This document shows positions 9,185 through 18,360 of a stretch of 64,000 bases of DNA, one piece after another. Position numbers and translations under genes: made by a program. Source of the DNA: Polynucleobacter sp. HIN11 (GTDB taxonomy: Bacteria; Pseudomonadota; Gammaproteobacteria; Burkholderiales; Burkholderiaceae). Numbering within the stretch: the stretch's first letter is position 1; each line of letters begins with the position of its first letter. The DNA lies in the NCBI RefSeq assembly GCF_030297675.1, contig NZ_AP028142.1, positions 682,001-746,000 of the forward strand, written 5' to 3'. The notes under the pieces were generated by a model, which was not told the origin of the DNA, searched no databases, and saw only the letters and a program-made list of their open reading frames with translations.

Positions 9185-9571
9185 CTAGTGCTTTGATTCG
9201 TCCGCCGCTTTTGCCTTAGCCGCCGCCTTAATGGGTTTGAGATGCATCAGTAAAGCAACAAAAACAGTTACTGATAGGATGAGTTCCAGTATGGCCATCC
9301 ACATATTCCAACCAGGTTCGGTAATGCGAGTTAAGGCTTCGGTGGTGTAAATCAGGATCGCCATGCTGCTCCATTGCATGGTGTACACGTTCGCGCGCCA
9401 CACCCCTGGCAACATGATGATCAAAGGTACCGCCTTTAACACCAACCATGAGCCCCCGGGACGCAGCGGAGAAATGACCCATTCCCAGGCTACACACAAC
9501 ACAATTAAATCAACGATTGCAGCACTCGCAATCAGCACATACTTATCTTTTTTTAGTAATCCGCTCAGCAT
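9185..9571 (-). CDS. DUF2069 family small membrane protein
   Basis: A 128-residue protein with four predicted transmembrane segments and a Lys/Ala-rich cytoplasmic C-terminus. Sequence character and its position directly downstream of wrbA match the DUF2069 family of proteobacterial inner-membrane proteins, whose function is unknown. It lies 3 bases after the wrbA stop, so it is in the same operon. Confidence 0.78.
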   Translation of the reverse strand: MLSGLLKKDKYVLIASAAIVDLIVLCVAWEWVISPLRPGGSWLVLKAVPLIIMLPGVWRANVYTMQWSSMAILIYTTEALTRITEPGWNMWMAILELILSVTVFVALLMHLKPIKAAAKAKAADESKH

Positions 9572-9574
9572 GGC

Positions 9575-10221
<647 letters not shown>

Positions 10222-10227
10222 ACGGTC

Positions 10228-11079
10228 ATGCCATTATCTTTTCCGATCGAGCGTTGGTTGCCCCTAGGCAAGGAGCTCTGGGATCGTAATCAACATTTAC
10301 GCCTAAGCCAGGTATCGGCCAGTTTGTCATTCACCACCATTTTGTCTTTGGTGCCAATGCTCACCATTGGGTCGATCTTGCTAAGTCAATTCCCAGCAGT
10401 GATTAATCTACGCAATGCCTTTCAGACCTGGCTATTAAAGAACTATTTCCCCGGCGGAATTAGTCAACAGGTATTTGGTTACCTCAATCAGTTCTCTGCC
10501 AAAGCCAAGGGGTTAACCATCGTGGGCTCGCTTGGGCTGGTCATTACAACGATTTTGACCATGGTGGTAATTGAGCGCGCTTTTAATGAGATCTGGAAGG
10601 TCAAAGAGCGTCGACCCTTTCTAAAAAAGCTCATCATCTATTTAGCGGCAACCGTGATCGGCCCCATCCTCTTAGGTCTGGGGATTTACCTCAGCGGCAT
10701 ATTGTTGGGTTCTGCTAGCGGTTGGTTCCCGGCCTTATCAGCTGGATTTAAATTCATCAGCACGATTATTCCCAGCGTATTGGCACTCATCGTTTTTGCT
10801 CTGGCCTACCGAATTCTGCCCTATGCCCCAGTGACTTGGCGTGATGCATTTGTGGGGGCTGCTTTTGTGGCGGTCGCTTACGAGATCACCAAGTTTGGAT
10901 TTGCCTATTTCATGACCCAGGCGGCCTTTTATAAAACCGTTTATGGTACCTTTGCGATCGTGCCCCTGATGTTGATTTGGATCTATATCACCTGGTGGCT
11001 CACCCTTGCCGGTGCGGTGATTGTGGCAAACTTGCCAGCGATTCGGCAAAACCGCCTACGGGAGCGGTCCTCTGCCTAG
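10228..11079 (+). CDS. yihY: YihY/BrkB family inner membrane protein
   Basis: A 283-residue polytopic membrane protein with about six transmembrane helices. The NEIWKVKERRPF motif after the second hydrophobic region and the GTFAIVPLMLIWIYITW segment near the C-terminus are typical of the YihY/UPF0761 family, once misnamed ribonuclease BN. Length is close to the E. coli protein and shorter than the extended forms of many Burkholderiales. Function is unknown. It begins 47 bases from the divergent wrbA gene and is followed after 15 bases by aroC. Confidence 0.87.
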   Translation: MPLSFPIERWLPLGKELWDRNQHLRLSQVSASLSFTTILSLVPMLTIGSILLSQFPAVINLRNAFQTWLLKNYFPGGISQQVFGYLNQFSAKAKGLTIVGSLGLVITTILTMVVIERAFNEIWKVKERRPFLKKLIIYLAATVIGPILLGLGIYLSGILLGSASGWFPALSAGFKFISTIIPSVLALIVFALAYRILPYAPVTWRDAFVGAAFVAVAYEITKFGFAYFMTQAAFYKTVYGTFAIVPLMLIWIYITWWLTLAGAVIVANLPAIRQNRLRERSSA

Positions 11080-11094
11080 TGCCATAATGTTGGT

Positions 11095-12198
11095 ATGTCT
11101 GGAAATACTTTAGGTCTTCTATTTGCTGTGACCACCTTTGGTGAGTCGCATGGTCCTGCGATAGGTGCGGTGGTGGATGGTTGTCCACCAGGAATGGAAC
11201 TATCGGTCGATGATATTCAGGTTGATCTAGATCGTCGCAAACCCGGAACATCGCGCCATGTGACCCAACGCAAAGAAGAGGACAAGGTTGAGATTTTGTC
11301 TGGCGTGTTTGAGGGCAAAACCACGGGCACCCCCATTTGTTTATTGATTCGTAATACCGATCAACGCAGCCAAGATTACAGCGAGATCTTGCAGACCTTT
11401 CGTCCAGGTCACGCTGATTACACCTATCACCATAAATATGGCTTTCGAGATCCACGCGGCGGCGGGCGCTCCTCGGCGCGTTTAACTGCCCCCGTAGTTG
11501 CTGCCGCAGCAATCGCTAAAAAATGGTTGCGGGAACACTACGGTACCCAAATCGTGGCACATATGAGCCAACTGGGTGAGATTGCCATTCCATTTGAAGA
11601 TGCAAAAGAAATTGCTCGCAATCCATTCTTTGCCGCGAATGCCAGCATCATTCCGAAGCTCGAAGAGTACATGGATCGGCTCCGTAAAGCCGGCGATTCG
11701 TGTGGAGCCAAAATTGAGGTTGTGGCTCACCATGTACCCATTGGTTTGGGCGAGCCTCTCTTTGATAAGTTAGACGCCGATATTGCCCATGTGATGATGG
11801 GTATTAATGCCGTTAAGGGCGTTGAGATTGGCGAAGGATTTGGGGTGGTTACCCAAAAGGGAAGTGCGCACGGTGATGAGATGCATCCAGATGGCTTTGC
11901 AAGTAACAATGCCGGCGGTGTTCTAGGCGGTATTAGCACTGGGCAAGATATTCGTGTATCGATTGCGATCAAGCCAACTTCAAGCATCATGAGCCCCAAA
12001 GAGACCATTGACTTGCAGGGTAAGTCTGCAACGATTCAGACCAAAGGGCGTCATGATCCCTGCGTCGGAATTCGTGCTGCGCCAATTGCTGAAGCGATGT
12101 TGGCATTGGTGCTAATGGATCATGCTTTGCGTCATCGTGCTCAATGCGGCGATGTCGCGGTGAGCCCTCCCGCAATTGCTGCCTCTCGTAGCACCTAA
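11095..12198 (+). CDS. aroC: chorismate synthase
   Basis: A 367-residue chorismate synthase, which uses reduced FMN to convert 5-enolpyruvylshikimate-3-phosphate to chorismate in aromatic amino acid synthesis. The three family signatures are present: [14 protein letters not shown] near the start, the [14 protein letters not shown] region near 100-115 and RASARE-like [10 protein letters not shown], and GGISTGQDI in the C-terminal part. Length is normal. A CATAAT hexamer (11083-11088) lies exactly six bases before the ATG and no ribosome binding site is visible, so it may have a leaderless transcript as well as read-through from yihY. Confidence 0.97.
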   Translation: MSGNTLGLLFAVTTFGESHGPAIGAVVDGCPPGMELSVDDIQVDLDRRKPGTSRHVTQRKEEDKVEILSGVFEGKTTGTPICLLIRNTDQRSQDYSEILQTFRPGHADYTYHHKYGFRDPRGGGRSSARLTAPVVAAAAIAKKWLREHYGTQIVAHMSQLGEIAIPFEDAKEIARNPFFAANASIIPKLEEYMDRLRKAGDSCGAKIEVVAHHVPIGLGEPLFDKLDADIAHVMMGINAVKGVEIGEGFGVVTQKGSAHGDEMHPDGFASNNAGGVLGGISTGQDIRVSIAIKPTSSIMSPKETIDLQGKSATIQTKGRHDPCVGIRAAPIAEAMLALVLMDHALRHRAQCGDVAVSPPAIAASRST

Positions 12199-12204
12199 GA
12201 ATTC

Positions 12205-13365
12205 ATGACAGCGTCTTCGCGTTGGGCCTTCGGGGCCTTTTTCTTTTTGTACTTCGCCTACATTGGCCTCATGTCGCCGTATGCAAGCTTGTACTTCTCG
12301 GAACTGGGGTTTGGGGCAATCGAAATTGCTGCTTTGATGTCGATGTTGCAGGTAACCCGCATCTTGGGGCCGTTCTCTTGGGGATGGCTCTCGGATTATT
12401 TATCCAACCGGGTAGGCATCATGCGCTTTTGCGGAGTCCTGGCGGTTCTGTGTTTCTTGGTCATTTTCTATTTGGAACAGTACATCCCATTTTTAATATG
12501 GATGTTTATTCTGCACACCATTTTGAGCAGTATGGTTCCTCTTGGAGAGGCAGCCACCGTCCATGCCTTATTTAAAGATAACTCGTTTGACCATCGCTAT
12601 GGACGTCTACGCCTTTGGGGATCGATTGGCTTTATTGCCATGGTCTTGCTCGCTGGTGAAGTATTTCAATGGTGGGGTATCGAAATCTTCCCTTGGTTAG
12701 GCTTAGGCGTATTAATTGCACTGGCGATCGACACCTTTTTAATTCGAGAGCCTAAGATTGAGCGTCAACCCTTGGTGCGTGGTGAGCTCCGTACGGTATT
12801 GCGGCGCGTGGAGGTGCGCTGGTTTTTAGTCTCCGCATTTGCCATGATCTTTGGCCATGCTGCACTCTATGTGTTTTATTCCCTTTACCTTGCAGATCTA
12901 GGTTACAGCAAATCCGAGATCGGGTTTTTCTGGACATTGGGAGTGACCGCAGAAGTCATCTTCTTTTATTTTCAAAGTAAGGTCATGTCGCGATACTCAC
13001 CAACGAGTGTGTTGCAAGCAACATTCATGATTGCGGTGATCCGCTTTGTATTAATCGGCTACTTTGCCAGTACTAGTCTATTAATCTTAGCGCAGCTAAT
13101 GCACGCCGCGACCTTTGCAGCACACCATAGCGCAAGTACCAAATTAATTCAGGGTTGGTTCAGCGGTCCCTTGCAAGCGCGCGGTCAGGCACTCTTTACG
13201 ACGGTTGCTTATGGTTTTGGAGGAACCTTGGGTGGCTTATGCGCAGGCTGGATTTGGGATCATTGGGGCCCCAATCAAGTGTTTGGTATGGCAGCGGTGG
13301 CGTGCGCCTTGGCCGGTGTTGCGATTGCGCAGGTTAAAACCAAACAAACTGCTTTACATTCCTGA
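12205..13365 (+). CDS. MFS transporter (HcaT/PPP-like family)
   Basis: A 386-residue major facilitator with twelve predicted transmembrane helices. The conserved loop motif after TM2 (WGWLSDYLSNRVG) and the long hydrophobic pattern fit the MFS_1-like group that includes the E. coli 3-phenylpropionate permease HcaT and nucleoside:H+ symporters. The true substrate is unknown. It starts 6 bases after aroC and its 3' end overlaps the convergent ETF-quinone oxidoreductase gene by 12 bases. Confidence 0.83.
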   Translation: MTASSRWAFGAFFFLYFAYIGLMSPYASLYFSELGFGAIEIAALMSMLQVTRILGPFSWGWLSDYLSNRVGIMRFCGVLAVLCFLVIFYLEQYIPFLIWMFILHTILSSMVPLGEAATVHALFKDNSFDHRYGRLRLWGSIGFIAMVLLAGEVFQWWGIEIFPWLGLGVLIALAIDTFLIREPKIERQPLVRGELRTVLRRVEVRWFLVSAFAMIFGHAALYVFYSLYLADLGYSKSEIGFFWTLGVTAEVIFFYFQSKVMSRYSPTSVLQATFMIAVIRFVLIGYFASTSLLILAQLMHAATFAAHHSASTKLIQGWFSGPLQARGQALFTTVAYGFGGTLGGLCAGWIWDHWGPNQVFGMAAVACALAGVAIAQVKTKQTALHS

Positions 13366-15027
13366 GTAATTCGGACCACCGCCTCCTTCAGGGGTGACCC
13401 ATACAATATTCTGGGTAGGATCTTTGATGTCACAGGTTTTGCAATGCACGCAGTTTTGGGCATTGATTTGGAGCTTGGGCTTACCTTCCACCTCGATGTA
13501 TTCGTAAACACCGGCTGGGCAGTAGCGTTGCTCAGGGCCCGCATAGATATCTAAGTTAATGGCCACCGGCACACTTTCATCCTTGAGGGTTAAGTGAGCT
13601 GGTTGATTCTCCTCATGATTGGTATTGGAGATAAATACCGAGGAGAGTCGATCAAAAGTAATTTTGCCATCGGGTTTTGGATATTCAATAACCTGATGAA
13701 GGCGCGCCGGTTCAAGATATTCGTAGTCAGCTTTTTTCTGATGAATGGTCCATGGCACATTTCCACCAAACACTTTTTGTTCAATACCAACCATGAGGGT
13801 GCCGAGATATAAACCTTTAGACATCCATGCTTTAAAGTTACGCGCCTGCTTGAGTTCGGTATACAGCCAACTATTTTTAAAGGCACTGGGGTAAGCGCTC
13901 AAAATATCATTGGCCCGATTTTCAGAGAGCGCAGACATGGCTGCTTGGGCCGCTAACATACCGGATTTAATCGCTGCATGACTGCCTTTGATGCGGGATG
14001 CGTTGAGGTAGCCCGCATCGCAGCCAATCAGGGCGCCGCCAGGGAACACCGTTTGCGGCAAACTATTTAAGCCGCCAGCGGTAATGGCACGTGCACCATA
14101 GGCCAAGCGCTTACCACCCTCGAACGTCGGACGAATCGCAGGATGCAATTTATAGCGTTGGAACTCATCAAAGGGACTGAGATAAGGGTTGCGGTAGGAG
14201 AGGCCAACCACCATGCCGACGGCCACCTTGTTTTCACCAAAGTGATACAAAAAAGATCCGCCATAGGTCTGACGATCTAAGGGCCATCCTGCCGTATGAA
14301 TCACTAAACCCGGGCGATGGTTCTCAGGCGTTACTTCCCAGAGTTCTTTAATGCCAATACCGTAACTCTGTGGATCGGATTGGCGATCGAGTTGGTATTT
14401 AGTGATCAGTTGTCTGCCGAGATGACCGCGTGAGCCTTCAGCAAATAAGGTGTACTTGGCTCGCAATTCCATGCCAAGCTGAAACTGTTCTGAGATCTGC
14501 CCATCTTTATGAATTCCTAAATTACCGGTAGCGACTCCGCAAACCGCACCCTGGGAATTAAACAAAATTTCTGCCGCAGCAAACCCTGGAAAAATATCAA
14601 CGCCCAGTTGCTCCGCTTGGCCACCGAGCCAGCGCGTGAAATTACTTAAACTCAAAATGTAATTACCGTAGTTGTTAAAGCACTCTGGTAGCAAAAGATG
14701 GGGTACCGTGAACGAGCTCGATTCGGTCAAAAAGATGAATTCATCTTTACTAACCGGTGTCTCGAGCGGAGCCCCCAGTGCTTGCCAATCAGGAAATAAT
14801 TCTGTGAGGGCGCGTGGATCCATGATGGCGCCCGACAAAATATGAGCGCCGACCTCAGAACCCTTTTCTAATACGCAAACGGAGATCTCACGACCCTCGC
14901 GCTGGGCAATTTGTTTGGCGTGGATTGCTGCCGATAGCCCAGCGGGGCCACCCCCGACGATCACGAGGTCATAGTCCATGGCCTCGCGCGGGCCGTATTG
15001 AGCAAGTAATTCCTCGGTATTCATCAC
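13354..15027 (-). CDS. etfD: electron transfer flavoprotein-ubiquinone oxidoreductase
   Basis: A 557-residue ETF-QO, a peripheral inner-membrane protein that takes electrons from ETF (fatty and amino acid dehydrogenation) and reduces ubiquinone. The N-terminus has the FAD dinucleotide-binding GGGPAG (25-30); a second FAD/quinone region GGALIGCDAGYLNASRIKG lies in the middle; the C-terminal domain binds a 4Fe-4S cluster through Cys503, Cys526, Cys529 and Cys532. Length equals that of the bacterial family. etfAB are not in this window. It is divergent from the CoA-transferase operon with about 100 bases between. Confidence 0.96.
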   Translation of the reverse strand: MMNTEELLAQYGPREAMDYDLVIVGGGPAGLSAAIHAKQIAQREGREISVCVLEKGSEVGAHILSGAIMDPRALTELFPDWQALGAPLETPVSKDEFIFLTESSSFTVPHLLLPECFNNYGNYILSLSNFTRWLGGQAEQLGVDIFPGFAAAEILFNSQGAVCGVATGNLGIHKDGQISEQFQLGMELRAKYTLFAEGSRGHLGRQLITKYQLDRQSDPQSYGIGIKELWEVTPENHRPGLVIHTAGWPLDRQTYGGSFLYHFGENKVAVGMVVGLSYRNPYLSPFDEFQRYKLHPAIRPTFEGGKRLAYGARAITAGGLNSLPQTVFPGGALIGCDAGYLNASRIKGSHAAIKSGMLAAQAAMSALSENRANDILSAYPSAFKNSWLYTELKQARNFKAWMSKGLYLGTLMVGIEQKVFGGNVPWTIHQKKADYEYLEPARLHQVIEYPKPDGKITFDRLSSVFISNTNHEENQPAHLTLKDESVPVAINLDIYAGPEQRYCPAGVYEYIEVEGKPKLQINAQNCVHCKTCDIKDPTQNIVWVTPEGGGGPNYSGM

Positions 15028-15068
15028 TCTAGTTTAGTGCTTTTAAGCCATGAATCGGTCATTCAGAG

Positions 15069-15092
15069 CGGTTATCATTTAGGTGATATCCG
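15069..15092. promoter_or_regulatory. imperfect palindrome between etfD and scoA (candidate operator)
   Basis: A 24-bp inverted repeat with half-sites CGGTTATCA and TGATATCCG around a six-base centre; three of the twelve pairs do not match. It sits in the 100-bp gap between the divergent ETF-QO and CoA-transferase genes, where an operator controlling one or both would be expected. No regulator gene is adjacent. Confidence 0.35.
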
Positions 15093-15127
15093 GTATTGAT
15101 TAAAGAACGTGAAAGAAAGTTAGGCGA

Positions 15128-15823
15128 ATGAACAAGATATTTCCCAATGCCCGCGCTGCTCTTGAGGACATTATGAAAGATGGGCAAACCATCGCGGTTG
15201 GCGGTTTTGGTTTGTGTGGCATTCCAGAGGCACTGATTGCTGCGGTTAAAGACTTGGGTACCAAAAATCTCACAGCAATATCTAATAATGCTGGAGTAGA
15301 TGATTTTGGCTTGGGGATTTTGCTGGCGACTCGGCAGATCAAAAAAATGATTGCCTCTTATGTTGGAGAAAACAAAGAGTTTGAGCGTCAATATTTAGCT
15401 GGTGAACTCGAATTGGAATTTACCCCTCAAGGTACGTTAGCAGAGAAGTTGCGTGCAGGCGGCTGCGGTATCCCAGCGTTTTATACCAAGACCGGCGTTG
15501 GAACGATTGTGGCTGAAGGTAAGGATGAGCGTGAATTTGATGGAGAAAAGTACATCCTAGAGCGCTCATTGGTTGCCGATGTCTCGCTCGTTAAAGCATG
15601 GAAAGCGGATAAAGCAGGTAACTTGCTTTATCGCTTAACAGCACGCAACTTTAATCCAGTTGTCGCGATGGCAGGAAAGATCACTGTGGTGGAAGTCGAA
15701 GAGATCGTGGAAAACGGAGATCTCATTCCAGATCAAATTCATACCCCTGGTATTTATGCCCATCGGATTGTGCTCAACCCTCAACCGGAAAAACGGATTG
15801 AGCAACGCACGCTATCTAAATAA
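15128..15823 (+). CDS. scoA: 3-oxoacid CoA-transferase subunit A
   Basis: A 231-residue alpha subunit of succinyl-CoA:3-oxoacid CoA-transferase. The family signature GGFGLCGIP (25-33) binds the CoA moiety. With the B subunit it transfers CoA from succinyl-CoA to acetoacetate or a related 3-oxoacid, feeding ketone bodies or polyhydroxybutyrate breakdown products to acetyl-CoA. It opens an operon with scoB 36 bases downstream, whose ribosome binding site (AGAGGA) is clear. Confidence 0.95.
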   Translation: MNKIFPNARAALEDIMKDGQTIAVGGFGLCGIPEALIAAVKDLGTKNLTAISNNAGVDDFGLGILLATRQIKKMIASYVGENKEFERQYLAGELELEFTPQGTLAEKLRAGGCGIPAFYTKTGVGTIVAEGKDEREFDGEKYILERSLVADVSLVKAWKADKAGNLLYRLTARNFNPVVAMAGKITVVEVEEIVENGDLIPDQIHTPGIYAHRIVLNPQPEKRIEQRTLSK

Positions 15824-15859
15824 GCATTTATTTGAAAAGATTACACAGAGGAAATTGCA

Positions 15860-16513
15860 ATGCCTTGGAATCGTGATGAAATGGCAGCCCGTGCTGCAAA
15901 AGAGTTAAAAGATGGTTACTACGTCAATTTAGGTATTGGCATGCCCACCTTGGTGGCAAACCATGTTCCCGCTGGGATGGAGGTTTGGTTGCAGTCTGAG
16001 AATGGCTTGTTGGGGATTGGACCATTTCCCACCGAAGCACAAGTGGATGCAGACATGATTAATGCCGGAAAGCAAACCGTGACAACCCTACCGGGGTCAG
16101 CTATTTTTTCATCGGCTGACTCCTTTGGGATGATACGGGGCGGTAAGATCAATATCGCGATCTTGGGCGCAATGCAGGTTAGTGAGCATGGCGATTTAGC
16201 CAACTGGATGATTCCTGGAAAAATGGTGAAGGGCATGGGTGGGGCGATGGACTTGGTTGCTGGCGTGAAACACGTCGTGGTGCTGATGGAGCACGTGGCG
16301 AAGAAAAAAGACGGTACCGAAGAAATCAAAATTCTGCCCAAGTGCACTTTGCCATTAACTGGATTAGGTGTGATTGATCGCATCATCACCGATTTGGGTG
16401 TACTCGATATCACCCCCAAAGGATTGAAGTTGGTAGAACTAGCGCCCGGTGTGACCAAAGAAGAGATTCAGGCGAAGACCGGCGCCCCCATTGACACTAG
16501 TGCGGTTCATTGA
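15860..16513 (+). CDS. scoB: 3-oxoacid CoA-transferase subunit B
   Basis: A 217-residue beta subunit. The catalytic Glu47 sits in the SENG motif followed by LLGIGPFP, the covalent glutamyl-CoA site of class I CoA transferases, and NLGIGMPT lies before it. A normal partner for the A subunit. Its stop codon overlaps the TTG start of the next gene by four bases, so the unusual CDF-hydrolase fusion is translationally coupled to it. Confidence 0.95.
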   Translation: MPWNRDEMAARAAKELKDGYYVNLGIGMPTLVANHVPAGMEVWLQSENGLLGIGPFPTEAQVDADMINAGKQTVTTLPGSAIFSSADSFGMIRGGKINIAILGAMQVSEHGDLANWMIPGKMVKGMGGAMDLVAGVKHVVVLMEHVAKKKDGTEEIKILPKCTLPLTGLGVIDRIITDLGVLDITPKGLKLVELAPGVTKEEIQAKTGAPIDTSAVH

Positions 16514-18330
16514 ATAGCGAGCCATTACATGCCCATAAACGCGGGGATGCGCGTCACACCCACGCGGTAGCTGATCGCAAGCAATCCTTTTTATGGATTG
16601 CCATATTCTTCACACTTGGATTTGCATGCGTTGAGTTCTTTGCAGGTCTAATTTCAGGTTCCCTAGCATTGATGTCCGACGCTGGACATATGGTGACTGA
16701 CTCTGCGGCATTGGGACTTGCCATTCTGGCGCAATACATTGCCAAACGTCCGCCATCCGCCAAACATTCTTTTGGATTTGGTCGCGCCGAAGCACTTGCT
16801 GCTTTTGTAAACAGCTTGGTGATGGTTGGTCTTGTCATTTGGATTGCGATTGAAGCCATAAGCCGTATTCAGGACCCGCACCCCGTGGCAGGAATGACCG
16901 TGACTATTGTTGCCGCTATTGGTCTTGCCGTAAATCTGATCGTTGCTTGGGTACTGTCACGCGATCAAAAGAGTGTCAATACCCGAGCTGCACTGGTACA
17001 TGTGATGGGTGACCTTCTGGGATCGATTGCCGCCTTGGTATCGGGAGTGGTGATTCAGCTCACAGGGTGGATGCCGATCGACCCCATCTTATCGATCTTT
17101 GTAGCGCTCTTGATCCTAAAATCCACCGTTGCCATTCTCAAAGAGTCCTATCACTTCTTAATGGAAGGTGTGCCGCTGCATATTGACTATGTGAAGGTGG
17201 GGGAAGATTTAACCCGTATTGAAGGGGTTATGGCGATTCACGATCTACATGTTTGGGAAATGAGCCCTGGCCATCCCGCATTAATCGCTCATGTGGAGAT
17301 CAAACAATTTAAGCAGTGGCCGCGGATCCTTGCAAACTTGACCACCATGCTGCGAGAGTCATACGGTATTGACCACATTACGCTACAGCCTGAGGAAGCT
17401 GGCAAACAAGAACTTGAATCGCCGCCAGCCAGTGTTGAGCAGGCGCGTCATACCGCCTTACTCAATAGAGACCATCATGGTCATACCGATTATGTGCAAT
17501 GCACTAGTCCAGCCGGTACCCATCGGATGGCGTTTCATACTTGGGGAGATCCACAGAATCCGAGTGTGCTGTACTGCGTGCACGGCCTATCTCGACGGGG
17601 TAGTGATTTTCGGGCAATGGCTGAGGTCTTGTGCGATCGTCATTTTGTGGTTTGTCCAGACATCGTCGGCCGAGGAAATTCTGATTACTTAAGTAATCCC
17701 ATGTTTTACACGGTTCCTCAATACGTAAGTGATATGACGGCCTTAAGCGCTAAATTGAAAGTCCATACAGTCAATTGGTTTGGAACCTCGATGGGCGGCT
17801 TAATTGGTATGGTGTACGCGGCTATTCCAGGTAACGGTGTTAAGAGACTATTGCTAAATGATGTCGGACCACGAATCGAGCCCGCCGCATTGATTCGGTT
17901 GGCGAGCTATGTTGGCAAACCGTTTTCCTATGTCAATCGCGATGAAGCGATGGATAAACTGAAATCGATTTGTACTCCCTTCGGAAAACACACGGATGCC
18001 GAATGGGAGCTTCTCAATGGACCCATGCTGATTCAAAAAGATCAGCAGTGGATTTTGCACTATGACCCAGCTATTTCTGTTCCCTTTGCTTCGGTGACGC
18101 CGGCCCTAGCTCAAGCGGGTGAGCTAGCGATGTGGCAAAGTTTTCAGCAAATTAAATGCCCCATTTTGATTGTGCGTGGTGCGGACTCGGACTTGCTGTC
18201 GAGACAAACGGTTGACGAGATGTGTCAATTAAATCCGCATGCAAAGAGTATTGAGATCCCCCATACCGGTCATGCCCCGGCCTTTATCAAAAAAGAGCAA
18301 ATTGACATTGCGCGCCAATTCTTTCTATAG
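16510..18330 (+). CDS. fusion of a cation diffusion facilitator (CzcD-like) and an alpha/beta hydrolase
   Basis: A 606-residue two-domain protein. Residues about 25-300 are a complete cation diffusion facilitator: six transmembrane helices with the metal-binding pairs H60-x3-D64 and H164-x3-D168 and the cytoplasmic domain with [12 protein letters not shown]. After a linker near 305-335, residues about 340-606 form an alpha/beta hydrolase with the oxyanion loop [11 protein letters not shown], nucleophile Ser427 in GTSMGG, an acid at Asp559 or Asp561 and His588. Both halves keep their catalytic residues. The start is TTG 16510, overlapping scoB by four bases; no in-frame ATG lies before the first helix. 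Neither the domain pairing nor a joint role is familiar. An in-frame GTG at 17494 could also start the hydrolase alone. Confidence 0.85.
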   Translation: MNSEPLHAHKRGDARHTHAVADRKQSFLWIAIFFTLGFACVEFFAGLISGSLALMSDAGHMVTDSAALGLAILAQYIAKRPPSAKHSFGFGRAEALAAFVNSLVMVGLVIWIAIEAISRIQDPHPVAGMTVTIVAAIGLAVNLIVAWVLSRDQKSVNTRAALVHVMGDLLGSIAALVSGVVIQLTGWMPIDPILSIFVALLILKSTVAILKESYHFLMEGVPLHIDYVKVGEDLTRIEGVMAIHDLHVWEMSPGHPALIAHVEIKQFKQWPRILANLTTMLRESYGIDHITLQPEEAGKQELESPPASVEQARHTALLNRDHHGHTDYVQCTSPAGTHRMAFHTWGDPQNPSVLYCVHGLSRRGSDFRAMAEVLCDRHFVVCPDIVGRGNSDYLSNPMFYTVPQYVSDMTALSAKLKVHTVNWFGTSMGGLIGMVYAAIPGNGVKRLLLNDVGPRIEPAALIRLASYVGKPFSYVNRDEAMDKLKSICTPFGKHTDAEWELLNGPMLIQKDQQWILHYDPAISVPFASVTPALAQAGELAMWQSFQQIKCPILIVRGADSDLLSRQTVDEMCQLNPHAKSIEIPHTGHAPAFIKKEQIDIARQFFL

Positions 18331-18360
18331 TGGCTTATCTGCTTATAACGATTGATCGCT

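Noticed and set aside
15919..16458. 179-aa minus-strand ORF inside scoB
   Set aside because: Antisense shadow of a highly conserved CoA-transferase gene.
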